From: Agrypnia vestita
Lineage: Eukaryota > Arthropoda > Insecta > Trichoptera > Phryganeidae
DNA: 64,000 bases
Reading direction: 5' to 3'
Assembly (NCBI GenBank): GCA_016648135.1
Contig: JADDOH010000159.1
Coordinates: 19,442-83,441, forward strand
Shown: positions 53,371 to 64,000 of the stretch, one piece after another
Position numbering within the stretch: the stretch's first letter is position 1
Layout: each line of letters starts with the position of its first letter
Made by a program: the position numbers and the translations under genes
Notes under the pieces: generated by a model
Told to the model about the DNA's origin: nothing
Database searches by the model: none
The model's input: the letters and a program-made list of their open reading frames with translations, nothing else

Positions 53371-54016
53371 ACTTGTTGGTCTAGGGGTTAAGGCACTCGC
53401 CTAGCAATCTAGAGTTTGTGGTTCGAGCCTCGTTCCAGGAAATTAGGGGCCATCCATAAATTCAACAAAGTGTGACATCGTGTGACAAGGGGTAGGACGA
53501 GTCACAAGCTTCGTGACGTCACATGTAAAATCTAAAGTATTAAAACTCAACTCTAACGAAAACCTTTAAAATATTAATATGCACATCGAATGTTCCTAAT
53601 ATTGTCCAAATCGAGAACGAAGTGACTGCTACGCCAGTCACAAATAATATAAAGGAATGGGGTCAGAGTCCATGGATACTGGATGATTAAATTTTGAATC
53701 GTTCATTTGTGTTATGATTTGTAATATTTCTTAAATGCTTAATTTATTGTTGACTTTATGAAAAAATATTTTAATTAGAAATATATAAGTAATTTTGGAA
53801 TTGCTGTTTTAATTTGATAGTTTCTAAAATTTTAATTGCAAAGTATGTGACTTTGTAGGGGAGGTACAAATGTGACCACCTGTGACAAGGACGGGGGGAG
53901 CTCCAAAAATCATGAAATTCGTGTGACATACTATATGGATGTTTATATAGGAATTTAAGATAATTTGAAAATTGTAATAATATTGATGTGACACGAGTTC
54001 CGTGTTCGCTATTTTT
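53371..54016 (+). mobile_element. tRNA-derived SINE interrupted by a MITE
   Basis: Head at 53371-53444: A-box region GGTCTAGGGGTTAAGGC and B-box GGTTCGAGCC, then CTCGTTCCAGG. The tail resumes at about 53955 with TTGATGTGACACGAGTTCCG to 54016. The promoter boxes here are the best of the four copies. Confidence 0.65.
53446..53945. mobile_element. MITE inserted in the SINE
   Basis: Begins GGGGCCATCCATAAATTCAA followed by GTGTGACATCGTGTGACAAG and ends with an inverted, diverged CACAC...ATCCATATA pattern. The 'GGGCCATCCATAAATTACGTCAC' style of end is widespread in insect genomes. Interior non-coding. Confidence 0.55.
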
Positions 54017-57000
54017 TTAAAACTAAATTAAATATTTACTTCATGAAATAATATTATAATACAGATATTATGTTTTAATGTTTTTTCCTGTGCATAAATA
54101 ATTCACATGTCCTTATATTAATATATTGACTAGAAATAGGGCTACTTAAGAGATAATTTACTGAAAATTACCGTACCGGTAAATCAGCAAAACTCTGAAT
54201 TTAATAACGGTTTACCGGTTATTATGACGATGTAAAAAAGTTTAAATTATAGCTTTATATACGATATGAAAGAAAAAATAAAAAAATAGTGCAACTGGAC
54301 TTCACGAAATTTCAGAGTATTTAATCGAAATAATGACTAAATGTCGAAATTAATAAATGTATAGTTATCCACTTTGTAAATGTTGAAAGTTTCGGAACTC
54401 TAGCTAGTCCAAAAGTTGGTGAAAAATCAATTACAAGATTCGAGCACAACAAACAGACAAAGAGAGTTAAATAAACGCATGTAAAAATAGAGGGTAACAA
54501 ATAATGGCGTCAAATAGAGAGGATAACAAATAATGCTGTGAATACCTAATGAATTGAACAATCATTTCTTATTCTATTTGTGAAAGCATGCACAGCAATA
54601 AGTTTTGCATTTCTTTTGTTTTATAAATTATCTTGTCGGTGAGTGTGATCGCTTTTCAACGCCGCAAAGCCTAATGATAAGGAGCTGATCTTCGGTTCTA
54701 TCCTCTATGGTTTATCTATCTATCCTATCGGTTTGTTGTGATGGAGCGAAGGTATTAGGAAGGAAAAATCATCAATCTGAATAATTATTAATGTAATAAC
54801 AACACGATGTGCCTGGATAGCTCTGAAATTAGTCCTAACTGAAAAAAATTTTGCAAAATCTCTAAAATCTAAAAACAGATGTCGCCCAAATAGCGCATTG
54901 TTGTCGATAATAATTTTAATATTTCAAATTTCCAATACGAAATAACAGAAGTCATATCACTTTCGTATATAGACTGTGGCGCGTAATGTAATAATTTAAC
55001 TACTAGCAGAAAGCAATTAATTTTTCAGTAAAACTTATTTTTTAAAGTTGAATATATAATTTATTACTACAGAGAGTCTAGGATCTCACACACAACAACG
55101 TAACTTAAGCAATTAACAATACACACATAAAATGATTTAATATTAGTTTAGGTAATAACCTTTAACGTAAAATATCTCCGTTTGAATTGAGTGTGGCTTA
55201 ACATATTATTGCGTAACATCCATATGATTTAGTTTTTACCTACATGCATATAAAACATAATTTTTTCAGTGTTATACATATAATAAATAATATCATATAT
55301 TATGTAATCTTTTCTTGATCTACATTCAAATCATTTTTTCATATTCTACTCTAATGTTTATTTTCAACTGGGAATAAAAAAAATGCTCCTCCTTTTTATT
55401 GCTGGATATAGTTGTACGTAATATGTGGATAAAATCATTTGTATTTATTTATTTGCCTACTTCCTATGACGTAGTTTTATATTTAGGACTTAATGAGCTT
55501 TGTCGAGGCGATACCTTAATACTATTTTTATCGGGATATTTAAAATGTGTTTAAACTCTAAAACCGGGTTAATCGTTAAGTTACGAAATACCATAGTTAA
55601 AATTTCCTCCCCGCAACCATGAATAATGGTCACTTTTGTTTAAGCTGATGATAAGAAAAGAAAGAATCTGTAGAATTATTTTATGTGTAACTACGTCATA
55701 GCAATATAATTACAAGTACAACGAGTGCAAGAAGAGAATAACTTAATATTAAATTACTCTGCGCGTGGAGGTTGAAGCAATAATGCGAGCGGAATATTAC
55801 ACGCAGGTAATGTAATGAAGCAACAATGAAACGTGTAATTTAATCAGGTATGATCAGAACTAGAATGCGAACATTAGCCGTTTTCGTGATCATAACAATA
55901 TCGGGAGGATAATATTCTTTTACGAAAGACATTTCCCAAATTTGCGTGACTACCTACATTTCTTTTTATTCGCGTCTGGAGAAGGGTCTGTTCACATTTT
56001 TTCTCGAAATAGCTGTAGTCTCTTTTTTAAACTAGAAAACCCACGAAAAATCTGCGACATGAAAGCTTTTAAAAATATTATTCACAGAGTTTTTTACAGG
56101 CTTCCATTTATTATTATTCTTAAAATAGTGCCTATAATATTCTTTAATTATTCAATTAAATTTTTATTTAATAAGACAACGTTGTTATATTAGTGACGCA
56201 CCGGATAATAATATAAGATTGTTATGTTAGTAACGCATAAAACATATGCGCAAAGTTTATATTATGAGAAATGTCAAGACATCATTAAAAATGAACGAAG
56301 CGTAACGTCATATAACAGCGGTAAAGCCATGATTGTTTTGCTTTATTACTATCGTGAGAATGGGGTAGTATATATTTTCCTGTTGATTTTTTCGATGATT
56401 AATACTTTGTAAGCAATAGAGCATTTTATGTGAAGAGCAAAAAAATAATGTTCATATTTTTTGTGTGAAATCTCCTAGATTGACCACATTACAAATAAAG
56501 AGATGCACGATAACAACCATCAAACGAAGAAAAGCTGCATACTCGGACATTCTCCGTGAGAAATATGATATCCTAGAAATCATCACGCTGGGAAAGGTAC
56601 AATTAATAATGATATAGGCAGAAAGGGGTGATTTGGTTGGCTACGTAACCTCAGAAACTGGATTACCGTCCAAAATGTCGGTGATATGAAATGCGGTGGT
56701 ACGATAAATCAGCATACTGCAACCTTATGAAGGGTAAGAAAAATGGCTTTAAAATGAAATATCCATTATTAATAGTCAATGACACAAGTCCACTTTTCAT
56801 GTTATGATTTTCCTTTCATATTCCGTGGTTTATGGGACGATACAACACCGCAGATTTATCGTGTAAGCCAGGCTCTCATCAATCAGAATTAATTACTGCT
56901 GAAAGCGCCTGGACCGATCGCATTGTTTCCTGGCGGTGATCAATAAAAAATCCGATCTCGAGAATAAGGGCCGCCTACCCACGGCGCACTGTCATCAATT

Positions 57001-57235
57001 TTGATGTCATACATAGGCAAATTATATTTCCATGTAGAATCTACATATAATTCGCATGTCTACAATGTAGATAAACTTCTAACACAGCTGGTAGATGTCT
57101 CAAAATAATATTTAGAAAAATTTCTGAAGTTATTAATTTCATAATATTGGTGTTAGTGTCCATTTATCAAATTTTTAAAAACTGCGTGTGTGTACTCATG
57201 TTCGCGCGGTAGAAGTTATACTTCTACAAACAAAA
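54017..57235. other. Long AT-rich stretch without a supported gene
   Basis: No splice-supported exon. 54140-54230 contains TACCGGTAAA/TTTACCGGTTA inverted pieces. 56940-57070 has GCCGCCTACCCACGGCGCAC followed by inverted TGTAGAATCTACA-like text that may be a small MITE. Frames at 55942-56193 and 56224-56412 look random. Confidence 0.35.
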
Positions 57236-57330
57236 ACTTTTTTAAAAAACGATTGAAACATTCGTGAACTCGCGAGTGAACAGAATTCGACAGCTGACAA
57301 GAATTCAACATGGCATCGTGAGTTCTGGTA
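57236..57330. repeat. Fragment of the 48578-49906 transposon family
   Basis: TTAAAAAACGATTGAAACAT, CGTGAACTCGCGAGTGAACA and GACAGCTGACAAGAATTCAA parallel 49783-49865 (TCGTGAACCCCTCTGTAAAC, GTCAGCTGTAGATAATCCAA). The terminal repeat itself is absent. Confidence 0.45.
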
Positions 57331-57378
57331 TCACATTTTCGATACTAATATAATATAATATACATAACTTCCATTATG

Positions 57379-58693
57379 TAATACATTATCCGAACTAATT
57401 GGGGGACGTGGGTGTTCGGAAAACCGGTATTTTCGGATAAGCAAACTGTATTGATTAAGCCATATATATTTACGTACAGGTGAATGAAAACCTATTTACA
57501 TTTATATCTTTTAAACATTAATTAAACATTAAAAACTTTTATTAAAAGACAATCTTGTAATAAAACATGTATCTACATACTAGGTACAATTAACGCTTAA
57601 AAAAATCTTCAATCTTCGTCTGCCGAAGCAAGCCTACCCGCTAATGAGCGGCTAGGTCACGTACTTTTTTAAGGATAGATATTTGATACTGGTCGCTTTT
57701 AGCTTGTATTTCAAACCAACGCAAGGCAATATCTAAGCAGGTAAACGCTTCAGAAGCACCAATTATGTTTTCATCTTCATTTTGAACTTGTAGTTGATGA
57801 GGTTCTAGCGGTGGTGTCAGCCTTATTAGTCATGAGGTCGAAAATTTCGCTATCCTACATAATTTGGATTTGCATAATACCCGGGATCTTTATCATTGAT
57901 ATCCATCCATTGTTGAACTTCTTCTTGTTTCTCATTTACACATACACTTTGAGGATTTTCCACTATACACAAAACTTTATTCCACGCTTTTTTCAAGTTC
58001 TGCACTTTTACACTGTCCCATGATGCTCTGATCATATAGGGCGCGTTTTTCAAATCAATTTTCTTATGATTTCTTATCAGGCTTTCTTCTCCCTCCTCTT
58101 CTTTTTCCAAAAGTAATTTACTTAACAATTCTTTTCTATAATACCGTTTGAAAGTCTCAATAACGCCTTCGTCCATAGGCTGTAATAATGAAGTCACGTT
58201 AGGTGGAAGAAACATGACTTTTATAAACTCATATTTTTCATTTTAGATGTCACATGATGGATGAGTTGGAGCAATCAAGAAGCAATCATTTTTTCTCTCT
58301 TTTATCATTTTTTAATTGATGGGCTTTTACAGAGGGTATAAAACTTTCTGTAAACCAATCCATGAAAATTGTACTATCCATCCAAGCACTCTTTTGCGAA
58401 GTGTAAACGACAGACATATTATCGAATTTGAAATAACGTGGTTTATTGCTTTTACCAATTACAAGCATGGACAATCGGTGACTGCCAGTAGCATTAGTTT
58501 AGTTTAAATTTAGTTTATCAACTAGCGGCTACTTGGAAGTGACATACGAGTACAATTAACAAGTCGCGACAAGTGCATGAGCATTGGAGCGCGGGAGGCG
58601 GGAGGGAGTAGGCACGCGCGGGTCGGGCGGGCATAGTAGTTTGGATAAGCGGTCATTCGGTTGATCGACGTTTGGATAATCGAAGCTCTACTG
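57379..58693 (-). pseudogene. Tigger/pogo-type transposase relic
   Basis: Minus strand: TNATGSHRLSMLVIGKSNKP and FKFDNMSVVY through KSAWMDSTIFMDWFTESF (58286-58520), a shifted APTHPS where LLLDNAP.H is expected (second catalytic Asp lost), then KVMFLPPNVTSLLQPMDEGV and IETFKRYYRKELL (57850-58215), the third acidic residue being in QPMDEG. This is the DDE_1 domain of the pogo/Tigger/jerky group. The right end is CAGTAGAGCTTCGATTATCC (to 58693) with TA; the left end near 57379 keeps only ATTATCCGAACTAATTGGGG. The N-terminal DNA-binding region is missing. Confidence 0.85.
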
Positions 58694-59017
58694 TACATAC
58701 ATTTTATTATTAATTTTAAAAAAAAGTTGTATTATTGATTTATATCGCCGTTACTTGTGGTGCAACATGATTATTTTAATCTACCTTAAATTAAACTTTG
58801 TAATGTACACGTTAAGTTATATTTATTTATATATATATATATATATAGTTTCTGGGCTGTGAATAATAAAAAATCTAAATATAGATTGTTGTCAAACTAT
58901 TCGAGGGGGGCAGCGGATTGCGTAGATAGTGGAGCGGATTTTTGTTGTCAATGGACACGCCACCTCTCTACAAAAACACGAGTATCTTCAAAGCAACGTA
59001 AAGCGCAAATCTTCAAT

Positions 59018-59243
59018 GTGTGGTATAAATGCAAAGGCAGCAATAAATAAAAAAACTGTTTTGAATAGTCATCGAGAATTACTAATTTATAATGTCCTGA
59101 ACTCGAGATTTTATAGGAAGTAAAGCCTATAAATTGATGGAAAACATGATTTTGGAAGGAACAGAATTAGTAATCCTTGATGACAACATTCAAAACGGTT
59201 TTTTTAATTTTTTGGATTTGTTTTGCTTTTATATCCCACGACT
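59018..59243. mobile_element. TIR element 'GAGGGGTGTAAAAG', copy 3 (short)
   Basis: GGTATAAATGCAAAGGCAGC at the left and inverted GATTTGTTTTGCTTTTATAT near the right, with GAGAATTACTAATTTATAAT shared with copies 1 and 2. An internally deleted version. Confidence 0.55.
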
Positions 59244-60600
59244 ATCCTAACTTCGGATGTCTGTCAATCCGTAACGTCCGTAACTTACGGATCCACGCGA
59301 TTTTTCACGGGTTTACGGCTAGTTTGAAATAAATATAGTAAATATGAGGTACTAAATAATATTAGAACATTTATAAGCAAAAAGCACAGCTTGTTTTTAA
59401 AAGAGTTGCTTATTTTTTAATATAAGATATTATGTGTATTTCAAAATGAAAAACTTAAAACGATAAACATTAACAAATTTAATTGACGTGTATCTTCAAT
59501 AATTATTATATCCGTAATTAAGAATACTTATAATTGTTGTGTAAACTTGTAATCGCGTCGGCGCTCTGCGCTATTTTCAGCGAGACTGAACGATCAGACT
59601 GAAAACCGAGACCGTTTTACTATGTTCTCATATATATGTAGACACACACTTGTGAAACTTCGGGTATTGAAATGTAGTTTGTTTTCATTACTATTACGTA
59701 CATCGAAACGAGAACTGCGTGTTTTATCGTTTTGTCTAGTTAACGTTGGTACTAAATGACACAGTGCGTCGGGGGCCTCAAGCTACCGGGGTATCATGTC
59801 ATAATCACACCATCCATCTCCTTCCATTTGCCCCAGACAGCTGGCTGGTGATGCGTAACAAGCCACATTCGTCTCACTCGATCTACTGACGCTAAATGGA
59901 CGATTTAACCGGCAGATCAGCCCCAAGCCTTTGTTGCTGAAAATATTTTATTTAAGGGGTTAAAAATCATCATAATTATTATAGTCATCAAAAATACATA
60001 GGAAAATTTCGTAACTCCTGCACATATAAAATTCATTTTATCACCATTGGGTAACATTTTTCATAAATAAATTATTTCGAAAATTTCAAAATTCTCAAAC
60101 CTTCTCCGTGACGAGCGCAGCTGGTGAACGTAATCATGAGTGAAATGAAAAAGTTGTTTGTTTTCTTGTTAAATTATGTAACGTCAATTCTAAGTGTTTT
60201 CTTGTTAAATTATGTAACGTATTCTGTCGAAAAAAAAAATTTTTTTTTGTGCAAATGAGATCATTTTGAAAATCATTTTAATTTTTTTCACAAAAAAAGT
60301 TTAAAAAGCACAATAAGCAAATGGTAAAATCAAAAAAATCTTACGCCACATCGTAGATAACGTTATTCAAAATGTGTGCAAAATTCGAACAAAATCAGCC
60401 TAATATTTTTTAGATACATCTCCAAAATTCTGAAAAAGAAAATATCGAGAAAAATGCGAAAGAATAAAGTAATTAATGCGTTTAAAAATTCAGCTTCCAC
60501 GCTAGCTTCAGATTGCTGTAACTCAGCCAATTTTTGGAATTTTGTAACGACTGATGACTCAAATTATTTTTAGAAAAGTTATAAGATAAAATAAAATATA
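59244..60600. other. Spacer before the Helitron
   Basis: 59286-59380 resembles positions 1-95. 59750-59940 is GC-richer without an open frame. 60130-60220 contains a ~39 bp direct repeat (GTTTTCTTGTTAAATTATGT, about 60161 and 60199). No gene seen. Confidence 0.4.
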
Positions 60601-60633
60601 CTAGCAGGAAAGCAATCGGCTTCGCCGATTGCT
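60601..60633 (-). terminator. Helitron 3' terminal hairpin and CTRR end
   Basis: On the minus strand AGCAATCGGC, loop GAA, GCCGATTGCT (60633-60611), six bases, then CTAG and a flanking T. This is the palindrome that signals rolling-circle termination in Helitrons. Confidence 0.85.
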
Positions 60634-60645
60634 TACTGCTAGGCC

Positions 60646-60879
60646 CTGCGGGCGGCTATTGTGGCCGCTTCGCGGCCAATGACGGCCGCTCCGCGGCCAG
60701 CGATGGCCGCTGCGCGGCCAATTATGTTTGCTGTGCAGCAAACACAATTGTTTACCTATGCCTACGTCAGCCGCTTCGCGGCCAATTGTATCTGGCAAAT
60801 TTCCATTTATGATATTGTGGCCGCTTCGTGGCCAATGACGGTCGTCTCGCGGCCAATTGTGTTTGCTCTGCAACAAACA
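60646..60879. repeat. Cluster of eight GC-rich hairpins in the Helitron 3' subterminal region
   Basis: Hairpins: 60662-60678 (TGGCCGC-TTC-GCGGCCA), 60684-60698 (GGCCGC-TCC-GCGGCC), 60704-60720 (TGGCCGC-TGC-GCGGCCA), 60725-60744 (TGTTTGCT-GTGC-AGCAAACA), 60770-60782 (GCCGC-TTC-GCGGC), 60818-60834 (TGGCCGC-TTC-GTGGCCA), 60839-60853 (degenerate) and 60860-60879 (TGTTTGCT-CTGC-AACAAACA). Two stem types share CAATTGT spacers. In loop size and design the trinucleotide-loop ones echo the terminal hairpin at 60611-60633. Confidence 0.85.
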
Positions 60880-63460
60880 CAATTGTTTTCTTTACTGTTA
60901 CAAAGTTAATAGAATTTGATAATCGGCCGTATTTTTAAGTAAGCAATATTTCTTTTTTTGTTTCTTGACAGTTACTGTATAACATTGTGATGCTATCAAT
61001 TTTGAGTTTTTAAGTTTGGCTGGTCTTAAAATAATGAATTCATCAACATTGAGGAGAAAAAATTCAGGTTTTAGTGTCTATGGTAGCTGTCAGTGACAGA
61101 CAAAACTCCAATGAAAAAATCAGGTTTTACTGTCTATGGTATCTGTCAGTGACATACAAAAAATGAAACATCTATCGAATTATTATTTGTATTTATTTTT
61201 ATCGATAAAATTACAGCGTCTTATTTATTAATAAATTACATAGCATTTTAGTTTAATGATTATTGATAAATTAATGTATTTTAAAAATATATCATTTTGT
61301 AGTCCATTTCACGACCATCATCTTCAATACTATCAATACACAGAATAAAATGTAAAGATTGGGCCTTCTAAACGCCCGAGTACATCTTCGTTAACCAATC
61401 GAGCATGTTCATTCTTTGGACACAGTATCGCTCGTTTTCTCATTAGGGAACATACACTATAGAATGTACTTCATTTATATGCTTTGAACAACATTTTGAC
61501 TTCCACTTTCATTTGGAATAAGCACTGATGACGCATACTTTCCTTCCACAGGAGGCAGCTTTCCATCGCCTAAATCTAAAAGCCACTGTGTAAATGAATT
61601 TTCACCTTCTAAAGCGGGGACATTAGTTTTCAAATTGAAAATAGTAAAATTTTTCCAATGTTGGCTGTTTTTAATAGATGTCGCTACTAACTGACCGCGA
61701 GAAGCCCTTCGAGAAACTGGTAGAATTTGTCTAGTCGCCGCCCAAAATGATTACTTTATTGCCAAAAATATCATTATTACCCATTATATCGCGCAGAGTA
61801 CGTTCAATTATATCTAAAGCTATAACTGGCGCCATCGGTGCTTCATCCCAGATGATAACATCAGCTGCACTTATAATTGCACGGTTCTTGGATGTCACTC
61901 TGCATGTTGTGTTATTCTATAAATCAAGAAGTAAATTAAAAGCCATGTGACATGTACGTCCACCTGGTAATAAAATTGCTGATATTCCTGTCCAAGCAAC
62001 AGATAAAACTTTCTTAGATCTTCCTCTTCAAGTATGTATAATAGTCTTATAAAGGAACGTTTTACCTGTGCCACCAGGACCGTCAATAAAGAAACATTTT
62101 TTTGTTTCAGGTACATCTGAAATTTTTTACTTAATATACTGTCGAAAGCACAATGTTGTTCTCGATTGAGTTTTCCAGCCATCTCTAACCCTAAAGAACT
62201 TTCTAATGCTAAATTAATATCAACCACTTCATTATAAGTATTGCTGTAATCTGGTCCCGGCAAACCCTGTGATGTGCAAGAAGAATTTTCATTTATTAAT
62301 GCCTTTTGAATATACAAAAGGGAACAATTTTCTTAAATGGTATAATTCTATATTTCTAGGAGAAACGGGGGACATGCGACCAATAATCTTGTCCCCGCCA
62401 CATTGCCTCTTCTTCCACTGCTTATTGCTGGAAAAAACATAGAAATTAGTTAAATCCTGATACTTAATATTACATGCCTCATTATCTTGTTGGTTTAGTT
62501 TAAACCATGCAGTTAATGTTGTATTATTTGAGGCTGTAGAGTCCAACCAAATTCACCTGATGGAAATAACAATGGAAAAACCATCGGATCTAAATGTTTT
62601 GATAACATATTAATACGCTGGAGACCTCCTACATTCTTAGGGTGAACAGCAACATCTACGTTTGGCGGTAACCTACGTTTGTAATCTGCTACATACACAA
62701 TGGCGACTTCGTTATTATTAGATGGAGCATTATACCTTCTTTGGTCATCTAACGAAGAACGCATAAAGAGTAGTTGAATATTCCGCATCTGGCCCCCGTG
62801 CTCTGCAACTATAGATTCTTCTTCTTCAACCGCTTCTTTCAACCTTTTGTATTGGAGAGCATATGGACTTACACGACGGATGACATTATCAATAGTTTCC
62901 ATTATATTTTGTTGACATCTAAGGTTAGACGGATGGCTCATACGTACCCTGACTGCTTCATCCGCATCGTAAACATATAGTTGCGCATATGCCGGCACCT
63001 CTCCATCACTCTGCAAACTTCTATGATATACTTCACCTGAAATTTTTAAACAATACGGAAAGATGCAAATGCATTAGCACAGTTGTACTGTCGAATAAAT
63101 TCCTTAAAATTTTTAGACTCATTACTGTTTTCTTCTGGATATTGCGGCAGTCCTCCATTGTGGCAACAGCTATAAGGTAACTTACCCTTTTCAGCACCAA
63201 AATGAACCGCTTTGCAATGATTGGCATAATGCAAATGGCACATTTAAAATAAGATGTCGCATTTCTTCCTTCAGCATACACTCTTTGCCTAGCATTTTTA
63301 CGTTCCCGCTGGTCAGCATTCCTACTTTCACATTCCTCTTCTGTTATGTTTGACAGTCTACGTCTGGCATTTCTTCATTCATATTGTGAACTCGAATCGC
63401 ATTATCAAATTGCCGGTTTGTGATGTTGAGTCTTCCATCGGAATTCTGAAAAATAATAAT

Positions 63461-64000
63461 TTTTATGTATAGATACGGAGAAAATGACACGTAAAATGAC
63501 ATTCGCGCCACGCGCTGTGAGACTTTTGAGGTTATATGAGAGATGTTTATCTAAGGTTAAGTTCACTTTGCAGTTTAAATAAAATATAAAGCGTAATAAA
63601 TGTTTAATAAATAAATGCTTTGAACGTTTATTGGAGCAAGATTAATGCAAAAACAATAAAAAGAAAAGCGTAAACGTATACTTACTGTCAATGTCATAAA
63701 GCGTCATTCTGTGGTATGGCCAGCACAAAAATTCGTTGACTGCAATTACGTTGGCTGTTTTGAACACACGGATTCCACGAAAATATTTCAAAAAATCTAT
63801 AAATTCCGATATTTTAATTTTCGATTATTTGGATTTGGATGTTTTTTGATATCAGTTTGTTCGTATTGCTATATTTTTTAATCTTTTTAATGTACTCTAA
63901 AATGTTTTTTTTTAAACTGGCAACAGAAATTATCAGTATGCAGAAACGTACGACATTGGTTGGAGTAATTAATATATAGATGTCAAGGTTTTATAACCCC
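63461..64000. other. Right edge, no gene assigned
   Basis: AT-rich sequence upstream (minus strand) of the Helitron coding region. A TTATTTTTCAG acceptor-like site at ~63450 precedes the first Helitron frame, so a 5' intron of the element is possible. The Helitron 5' TC end could not be recognised. Confidence 0.35.

Larger units (their letters stand above)
60601..63460 (-). mobile_element. Helitron (Rep/helicase relic) with intact 3' terminus
   Basis: Read on the minus strand. N-terminal basic segment TEEECESRNADQRERKNARQ and zinc-finger-like HLHYANHCKAVHFGAEKGK (63.35-63.2 kb); NFKEFIRQYNCANAFASF; YAQLYVYDADEAVRVRM to LDPMVFPLLFPSGEFGW (62513-63016); then, skipping the Rep nuclease, TLTAWFKLNQQDNEAC and KKRQCGGDKIIGRMSPVSP; LGLEMAGKLNREQHCAFDSI; Walker A GPGGTGKT (62059-62081); Walker B VIIWDEAPMAP (~61830); RQILPVSRRASRGQLVATS; and AILCPKNEHARLVNEDVLG (~61390-61440). 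Frameshifts and stops are many. The 3' end is CTAG at 60601-60604, six bases outside a perfect 10 bp hairpin, followed by T, as Helitrons require. The 5' end was not located and may lie in 63.46-64 kb or beyond. Confidence 0.88.

Noticed and set aside
53371..53442. Possible tRNA gene
   Set aside because: A and B boxes are present, but no cloverleaf closes and the sequence continues into the SINE body; it is a tRNA-derived SINE head.

Overview
This is an AT-rich (roughly 70%) stretch of an animal nuclear genome, almost certainly an insect. There are long introns with GT/AG borders, one clear animal enzyme gene (PPT2), and a dense, nested load of transposons typical of large insect genomes: mariner, pogo/Tigger, Penelope-like, Helitron, RTE-like LINE, tRNA-derived SINE and many MITEs. 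No prokaryotic, viral or organellar gene organisation is visible. I cannot name the species from the sequence.

Layout. 1-3.4 kb: foldback repeats and an inverted-repeat-bounded element. 3.55-20.99 kb, plus strand: a complete six-exon gene for a lysosomal palmitoyl-protein thioesterase 2 (PPT2), 290 residues, whose introns are filled with transposons. These include pogo-like elements, one nested inside another; a decayed TIR element with transposase-like coding; a Penelope-like element with a GIY-YIG domain and a hammerhead ribozyme; and a broken mariner. 21-28 kb: 3' flank and dispersed repeats. 28.7-33.8 kb, minus strand: the last three coding exons of a single-pass membrane protein gene. 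They join in a single open frame (glycosylated ectodomain stalk, transmembrane helix, cytoplasmic tail and stop), and upstream exons were not found. Its introns hold a SINE, two LINE fragments and a hammerhead-like motif. The two host genes converge tail to tail.

34-60 kb: no host gene that I can support. The stretch holds hAT-like remains, a 1.1 kb TTAA-flanked near-perfect foldback, several MITE families (one with perfect 52 bp arms), a TIR transposon with two MITEs nested in it, a second mariner remnant with a foldback inside, a SINE split by another MITE, and a Tigger-type transposase relic. 60.6-63.5 kb, minus strand: a Helitron with recognisable Rep N-terminal and helicase segments. It ends in a textbook CTRR-plus-hairpin 3' terminus that is preceded by an unusual cluster of GC-rich hairpins.

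Most reading frames over 60 codons here are chance or shadow frames. The PPT2 gene, the membrane-protein exons and the transposon relics listed below are the ones with independent support.
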